A stretch of 64,000 nt of DNA from JAYEPK01 sp048569615 (GTDB taxonomy: Archaea; Thermoplasmatota; Penumbrarchaeia; Penumbrarchaeales; Penumbrarchaeaceae): positions 5,752 to 69,751 of the forward strand of contig JBLIRK010000011.1 of NCBI GenBank assembly GCA_048569615.1, given 5' to 3'. Below are positions 60,213-64,000 of the stretch, piece after piece (within the stretch, counting starts at the first letter, position 1; each line of letters begins with the position of its first letter). The notes under the pieces were generated by a model. The model had not been told where the DNA came from, ran no database searches, and saw only the letters and a program-made list of their open reading frames with translations. A program made the position numbers and the translations under genes.

Positions 60213-61954
60213 AGGTCAAAGTGGGGATCTTCGGACTAACATCCTGCGCCGGGGACCAGCTCACGATACTGAACTGCGAGGAGGATCTCCTTGAGATCTT
60301 CGAATCCCTGGACATCAAGGTATTCACCATGGCCTCCTCGGGGAGCGACTTCGGGATGCTGGACATAGCCTTCGTAGAGGGCGCCGTGATAACCGAAGAG
60401 GATATCGAGATGCTCCACAGGATAAGGAAGAACTCCAGGAGGGTCGTCGCCATCGGCACATGCGCGGCCTCCGGGGGTGTTGCTACCGGAAAGGACATAA
60501 TGGGAGCCGCGGAGGCGTACAAGGCAGTTTACGGGGACCAGATGATAAACACAACTCCACTGAAGAAGGCCTATCCGCTTGATTATTTCGTCGAGGTGGA
60601 CTACACGATCAGGGGCTGCCCCATCAGGGAAGAGGAGGTGATGTACTACTTCCGGAAGTTCGCCACCATGGACCCCCACAAGAACGAGGTGCTCCCCCTC
60701 CCGATAGACAGGGGCATAGAGGAGGCCTACGAGGAGATCAAGGACCCCGTCATCAACTACATCCCGGAGAAGTGCATCTCCTGCAGGAGATGCGTCAACG
60801 TCTGCTCCGAGGGTATAGGGATCGATGCCATCTCCATGGTGGGGAGGGAGTGGGACCAGAGGGTCTCCACACCCTTTGGTTCGAGCTTCGCCTACACGGA
60901 ATGCATATCCTGCGGCCAGTGCATACAATCGTGTTTCTGCGGTGCTCTCAAGGAGAGAGAAGCAAACCTTGAAAAGGTCGATGATGCCCTTTCGAAGGGT
61001 GAGAGGGTGGTCGTTCTTGTAGATCCCATGATGCTAGCTTCCCTTTCGGAGAACCTTCAGACGGACGAGCCGGAAAACACATACACTTTGATGAAGAAGG
61101 TCATAGTGGCACTAAAGGGTCTAGGCGTATGGAAGGTCTTCAATTACGCCGCCGCGCAGCATGTTTCCATATTCAGAACTGTCCGGGATTCCCTCGAAAA
61201 CCCTGGCCAAAGCAAGATTCTCACCTGGTGTCCGGCTGCGAACATATGGATCACCAAGCACAAACCCAGGTTTGCCCCGTATCTGGACATCAGGAACAGA
61301 CCCGAGCATATTGCCAGGGACCTGATAGAGAGGAAATACGGTCCTGTGCTACTGGTCTTGGTCAGTCCGTGTTCAGCCATGAAGAAGATGTCCATCTTCG
61401 ATGCCGTGATCTCCACGAAGGAGCTCAGCAGGCTGCTGCAGAAGAACCGCATGAATGTTGACCTGGGAGACATCGAATCGGTGACCTTCGACCGCTATGT
61501 GATGGCAAAGCCCCATGTTGACACCCTTGCGGACACTCCGGCCCTGGATGGTTTCGGGGACGAAGTGATCGATTACACGATGGCCTTCAAGACAAGACAG
61601 AACGTTTTTCACAGGTTCACGCTTCCGGATGGAGCGATAATCAGGACCCTGGATTACCCGGATGCCCGCTTCAAGGCAGCAACTGTGACAGATCTTACCA
61701 GGGCAGATTCGATCCTGAGCAATATCTCCGATTACGATTTCGTGGAATTCATTCCCTGCTTGGAGGGCTGTCTGAGCGGCGGAGGTCAGTATCCGACCAC
61801 CGATCCCAACGCCATAAAGGACCGACTTAGGAGAATGGAAGCCTATAACAGCGGAGCCCTCCACTGGTCAAATCGGTCCTTGAAGGCCCAGTTGTACAGG
61901 CAGCTTGAGGGGATTGGTTCGGATGCAGGTGATAAAGGGGAGGTGGACCGATGA
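60209..61954 (+). CDS. Fusion: [NiFe]-hydrogenase small subunit, 2x[4Fe-4S] ferredoxin and [FeFe]-hydrogenase-like H-cluster domain
   Basis: Three modules occupy 581 residues. (1) About 1-165: a group 3-type [NiFe] small subunit with Cys13, Cys85 (IGTCAASGG) and Cys137 (IRGCPIR); the usual second Cys of C-x2-C is Asp16 (TSCAGDQ). (2) About 185-245: two ferredoxin motifs, Cys189/192/195/199 and 232/235/238/242. (3) About 265-540: a homologue of the [FeFe]-hydrogenase large domain, with motif L1 LTWCPAA (Cys341), L2 SPCSAMKK (Cys388) and L3 FIPCLEGCLSGGGQ (Cys517, Cys521), the four [4Fe-4S]H ligands. Changes from active enzymes: Trp340 replaces the proton-shuttle Cys, Met391 the conserved Lys, Ser386 the Met. 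H2 chemistry at the H-cluster site is therefore uncertain; a redox or regulatory role is possible. ATGA overlaps link it to both neighbours. Confidence 0.9.
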   Translation: MKVKVGIFGLTSCAGDQLTILNCEEDLLEIFESLDIKVFTMASSGSDFGMLDIAFVEGAVITEEDIEMLHRIRKNSRRVVAIGTCAASGGVATGKDIMGAAEAYKAVYGDQMINTTPLKKAYPLDYFVEVDYTIRGCPIREEEVMYYFRKFATMDPHKNEVLPLPIDRGIEEAYEEIKDPVINYIPEKCISCRRCVNVCSEGIGIDAISMVGREWDQRVSTPFGSSFAYTECISCGQCIQSCFCGALKEREANLEKVDDALSKGERVVVLVDPMMLASLSENLQTDEPENTYTLMKKVIVALKGLGVWKVFNYAAAQHVSIFRTVRDSLENPGQSKILTWCPAANIWITKHKPRFAPYLDIRNRPEHIARDLIERKYGPVLLVLVSPCSAMKKMSIFDAVISTKELSRLLQKNRMNVDLGDIESVTFDRYVMAKPHVDTLADTPALDGFGDEVIDYTMAFKTRQNVFHRFTLPDGAIIRTLDYPDARFKAATVTDLTRADSILSNISDYDFVEFIPCLEGCLSGGGQYPTTDPNAIKDRLRRMEAYNSGALHWSNRSLKAQLYRQLEGIGSDAGDKGEVDR

Positions 61955-62643
61955 CAATGGTGGAGAAGAGGGTGAGGGTGGTCATCGACGGCAAGGAGTA
62001 CTTCGGGAAGCCCGGACAGACCATCCTGGAGCTGTGCATCGAGAGGAGCATCGACGTTCCCCATATCTGCTACAACGCCGTTCTGGGCAAGAGGAACACG
62101 GGCAACTGCAGGATGTGCATGGTGGAGATAGGAGAGGGCAAGTCAAAGATAGTCAGGGAAGCATGCCAGACTCCCATCAGGGAGAACATGGTGGTGCATA
62201 CGTCCTCTAGGGGGATCTACGATCTGAGGAGGAACGTCCTTCAGCTGACCATGTCCCAGCACGAGCAGGCTTGCAGGGACTGCCCGATTTCTGGTAACTG
62301 TCCCTACGTTCCTCTCTGCAGGGACCTTGATGTTTCCGCCACCGTTGTGTGTGCGATGTGCCCCCTCCAAGGGGAATCCTGCAATCTTTCCAGGGGGAAC
62401 ATCTGCATAGGACCGCTCACCTACTCGGGGTGCAACGCATACTGCACCAGGAACGGATCCACCTGCATAGGCTGCAGGGGTGTCATCTTCCATCCGGACA
62501 TCATCAGGTTCGCCGTAAAGGACTTCGTGAATAAGGGCATCAAGCTGGACCATGTCATTGACATAATACAGCTCTTCTCCTACTCGGAGGAGGGAAGGAG
62601 GGTCATCGACCACATCCGGGAGATAAGGGGTGAGTACGAATGA
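61951..62643 (+). CDS. HoxU/NuoG-like iron-sulfur subunit with extra cysteine domain
   Basis: The 230-residue protein begins with a plant-type [2Fe-2S] domain (Cys40, Cys53, Cys56, Cys72) followed by the His-ligated [4Fe-4S] motif of NuoG: His104, Cys108, Cys111, Cys117 (HEQACRDCPISGNC). Beyond this, instead of the two-ferredoxin part of HoxU, it has nine more cysteines: Cys123, 134, 137, 144, 152, 161, 165, 172 and 175, as in VCAMCPLQGESC and STCIGCRG. They are enough for one or two further clusters and I do not recognise the domain. In HoxU and NuoG this subunit wires the flavin to the hydrogenase, which fits here. It overlaps both neighbours by 4 bases. Confidence 0.9.
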   Translation: MTMVEKRVRVVIDGKEYFGKPGQTILELCIERSIDVPHICYNAVLGKRNTGNCRMCMVEIGEGKSKIVREACQTPIRENMVVHTSSRGIYDLRRNVLQLTMSQHEQACRDCPISGNCPYVPLCRDLDVSATVVCAMCPLQGESCNLSRGNICIGPLTYSGCNAYCTRNGSTCIGCRGVIFHPDIIRFAVKDFVNKGIKLDHVIDIIQLFSYSEEGRRVIDHIREIRGEYE

Positions 62644-63935
62644 AGAAGTACGTGGAGATAGAGCCCGTTGCAAGGGTGGAGGGACACGGGGAGATATTCC
62701 TGGAATTTGACGGGGACAATGTGAAGAACGTCAATTTCTCCATCACCGAGGGTCCGAGGTTCTTCGAGGTCCTCGTCCGGGGGAAGTACTTCAGGCACGT
62801 TCCATCCATCGTTACGAGGATCTGTGCCATCTGCACCGTTTCGCATAAACTGGCATCCATCAAGGCGATAGAGAGCGCCTTCGAGGTCAAGGTGACAGAG
62901 CAGACGGAGCTCCTCAGGGAACTCATCCACATGGGCTCAATACTGGAGAGCCATTATCTGCATACCTACTTCCTGGCGCTTCCGGATTATCTGGGCATGC
63001 CGAATGCGATTGCATTGTACAAGGACCATCCCGACGAGGTGAACAGGGCCTTGAAGCTCAAGGGTATCGGGAACGACATCCAGCGGCTCATAGGCGGCAG
63101 GCCCATCCATCCCGAGAAACCGATCATAGGGGGCTTCACTCAGCTTCCCTCGCGCAGGCAGCTCGTCGAGCTGCGGGACAAACTTGTTGACAATGTCGAG
63201 CACACCGTGCGGGCTTACAAGCTCTTTGCTTCCTTGAATTATCCAAGGGAGATGGAGCTCACCGCTCCCTATTCGACGCTGGTGGATTCCAGGAATGATC
63301 AGTTCACGTTGATGGGAGGTACCATCGCCCTTGACGAAAAGAGGTTCCCGCTGGATGATTACAGGAAGGTGGTGAAGGAGGAGATAATACCCTGGTCGAC
63401 CGCCAAGGTTTCCAGGACCTCAGAGGGAGAGGGGGTGATGGTGGGTTCGCTCTCGAGGCTCAATATCATGAAGGAGTTCACCCACGACCATGTTCTGGAG
63501 GCCAAGGACATATTCTTCCCCTACCCATCCAACAACATACTTCACAACAACCTCGGCCAGGCATTCGAGGGTATATATGCCTGGGAGCGCGCCCTGGAGC
63601 TGATCGACAGGCTGCTCTATCTGAACATAAAGGACGAGAGGCCGATCAAGGTGGAGCCCAGGGAGAGCCACGGCATAGGCTCACTGGAGGTCCCCAGGGG
63701 AACGCTCTACCATGAATACTGGATCGACAGGGAGGGAGTGATCACGAATGCCAACATAATCACCCCCACGGCCATCAACAACCTGGTCATAGACCAGGAC
63801 ATGAAGAAGGTGGCGAGGACCTACAACGAGCAGGGATTGACCAAGGAGCAAATAAGGGACCGGATGGAGCTCATAGCGAGGGCCTACGACCCATGCATCT
63901 CGTGTGCCACGCATATGGTGGAGATCAGGGAATAG
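62640..63935 (+). CDS. [NiFe]-hydrogenase large (catalytic) subunit, group 3 type
   Basis: The 431-residue protein has the Ni-Fe motifs: N-terminal RICAICTVSH (Cys62, Cys65, His69) and C-terminal DPCISCATHMVEIRE (Cys419, Cys422, His425). All four Ni/Fe cysteines are present, as is the RVEGHGE motif with Glu14. Within L1 the usual Gly is Ala (R-I-C-A-I-C). Only six residues follow His425, so the peptide removed by the maturation protease would be very short. The rest resembles MvhA/HoxH-type enzymes. With HypE upstream and NuoE/F and HoxU-like partners, the complex is predicted to couple H2 with NAD(H). It is last in the operon; a convergent gene follows at once. Confidence 0.93.
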   Translation: MKKYVEIEPVARVEGHGEIFLEFDGDNVKNVNFSITEGPRFFEVLVRGKYFRHVPSIVTRICAICTVSHKLASIKAIESAFEVKVTEQTELLRELIHMGSILESHYLHTYFLALPDYLGMPNAIALYKDHPDEVNRALKLKGIGNDIQRLIGGRPIHPEKPIIGGFTQLPSRRQLVELRDKLVDNVEHTVRAYKLFASLNYPREMELTAPYSTLVDSRNDQFTLMGGTIALDEKRFPLDDYRKVVKEEIIPWSTAKVSRTSEGEGVMVGSLSRLNIMKEFTHDHVLEAKDIFFPYPSNNILHNNLGQAFEGIYAWERALELIDRLLYLNIKDERPIKVEPRESHGIGSLEVPRGTLYHEYWIDREGVITNANIITPTAINNLVIDQDMKKVARTYNEQGLTKEQIRDRMELIARAYDPCISCATHMVEIRE

Positions 63936-63944
63936 ATATGGACC

Positions 63945-64000
63945 TCATACGGTGGGGTCCTCGACCTTTCCCATGAAGAGTATCTGTCCTGTCTCCCTGT
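63945..64000 (-). CDS. C-terminal end of a protein (cut by window edge)
   Basis: One minus-strand frame reads RETGQILFMGKVEDPTV to a TGA at 63945-63947, 9 bases from the stop of the hydrogenase large subunit. The text looks like an ordinary protein end, and the other minus-strand frames are less convincing. Product unknown; too short to identify. Confidence 0.3.
   Translation of the reverse strand, partial: RETGQILFMGKVEDPTV

Noticed and set aside
63938..63976. A short plus-strand ATG frame after the hydrogenase large subunit
   Set aside because: It stops after 12 codons and has no ribosome site; the minus-strand frame there reads like a protein C-terminus.

Overview
The window is a stretch of an archaeal chromosome, most likely from an uncultured member of the Thermoplasmata (Thermoplasmatota). 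The archaeal assignment rests on Rpo3/RpoD with a ferredoxin insert, the S13-S4-S11-Rpo3 gene order, Nop5, Hel308, the KH/beta-CASP nuclease aCPSF1 (FttA), an archaeal proteasome beta subunit, CDP-archaeol synthase, class II HMG-CoA reductase and TATA-type box A promoters 25-40 nt before many starts. Class II HMG-CoA reductase and a secretome full of PKD, FG-GAP and thrombospondin-3-like repeats fit sediment Thermoplasmata. The lineage is an inference, not proved here.

Layout. 1-6.4 kb: a truncated alpha/beta hydrolase, a 1317-residue FG-GAP/ASPIC/PKD surface protein and an acidic EF-hand surface protein. 6.5-11.3 kb: a 28-residue membrane peptide, Nop5, Hel308 and a presenilin-type protease. 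11.3-21.8 kb: an AT-richer, gene-sparse accessory region with a decayed IS5-like element, two paralogous 8-Cys zinc proteins, a small zinc ribbon, an RRM protein, an HTH-PAS-PAS regulator, a cupin/B12-radical SAM pair, a site-2 protease and a thrombospondin-3-repeat protein. 21.9-26.7 kb: a zinc-ribbon membrane protein, a 4-TM protein, tRNA-Leu(GAG) beside an unusual block of duplications and hairpins, then the rps13-rps4-rps11-rpo3 operon on the minus strand. 26.7-35 kb: UPF0179, HMG-CoA reductase, an adenosine-specific-kinase family protein, a second presenilin-like protease with a large inserted ectodomain, a DsbD/TauE-like membrane protein, a DUF123 nuclease, aCPSF1 and PsmB. 35-37.5 kb: DUF2318 with a LolD/FtsX-type ABC transporter. 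37.8-57.3 kb: a secretome block (two membrane-anchored subtilases, two beta-helix proteins, one giant FG-GAP protein) interspersed with CarS, a DUF457 protein, TrmJ, TruA and an ArsR-like regulator.

The most striking locus is 57.3-63.9 kb. HypE is followed by a tightly overlapping five-gene operon: NuoE-like, NuoF-like, a three-part fusion, a HoxU/NuoG-like protein and a [NiFe]-hydrogenase large subunit. The fusion protein joins a [NiFe]-hydrogenase small subunit, two [4Fe-4S] ferredoxin motifs and a [FeFe]-hydrogenase H-cluster-type domain. That domain keeps all four cluster cysteines but lacks the proton-shuttle Cys and the conserved Lys. This is a hybrid [NiFe]/[FeFe] hydrogenase with an NAD(H) module. 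Hybrid hydrogenases have recently been reported from several archaeal orders (Greening et al. 2024, recalled from memory), so the class is known but barely characterised.

Taken together the genes suggest an anaerobic heterotroph that attacks extracellular polymers with anchored proteases and large adhesive proteins, carries several intramembrane proteases, and exchanges electrons between NAD(H) and H2.
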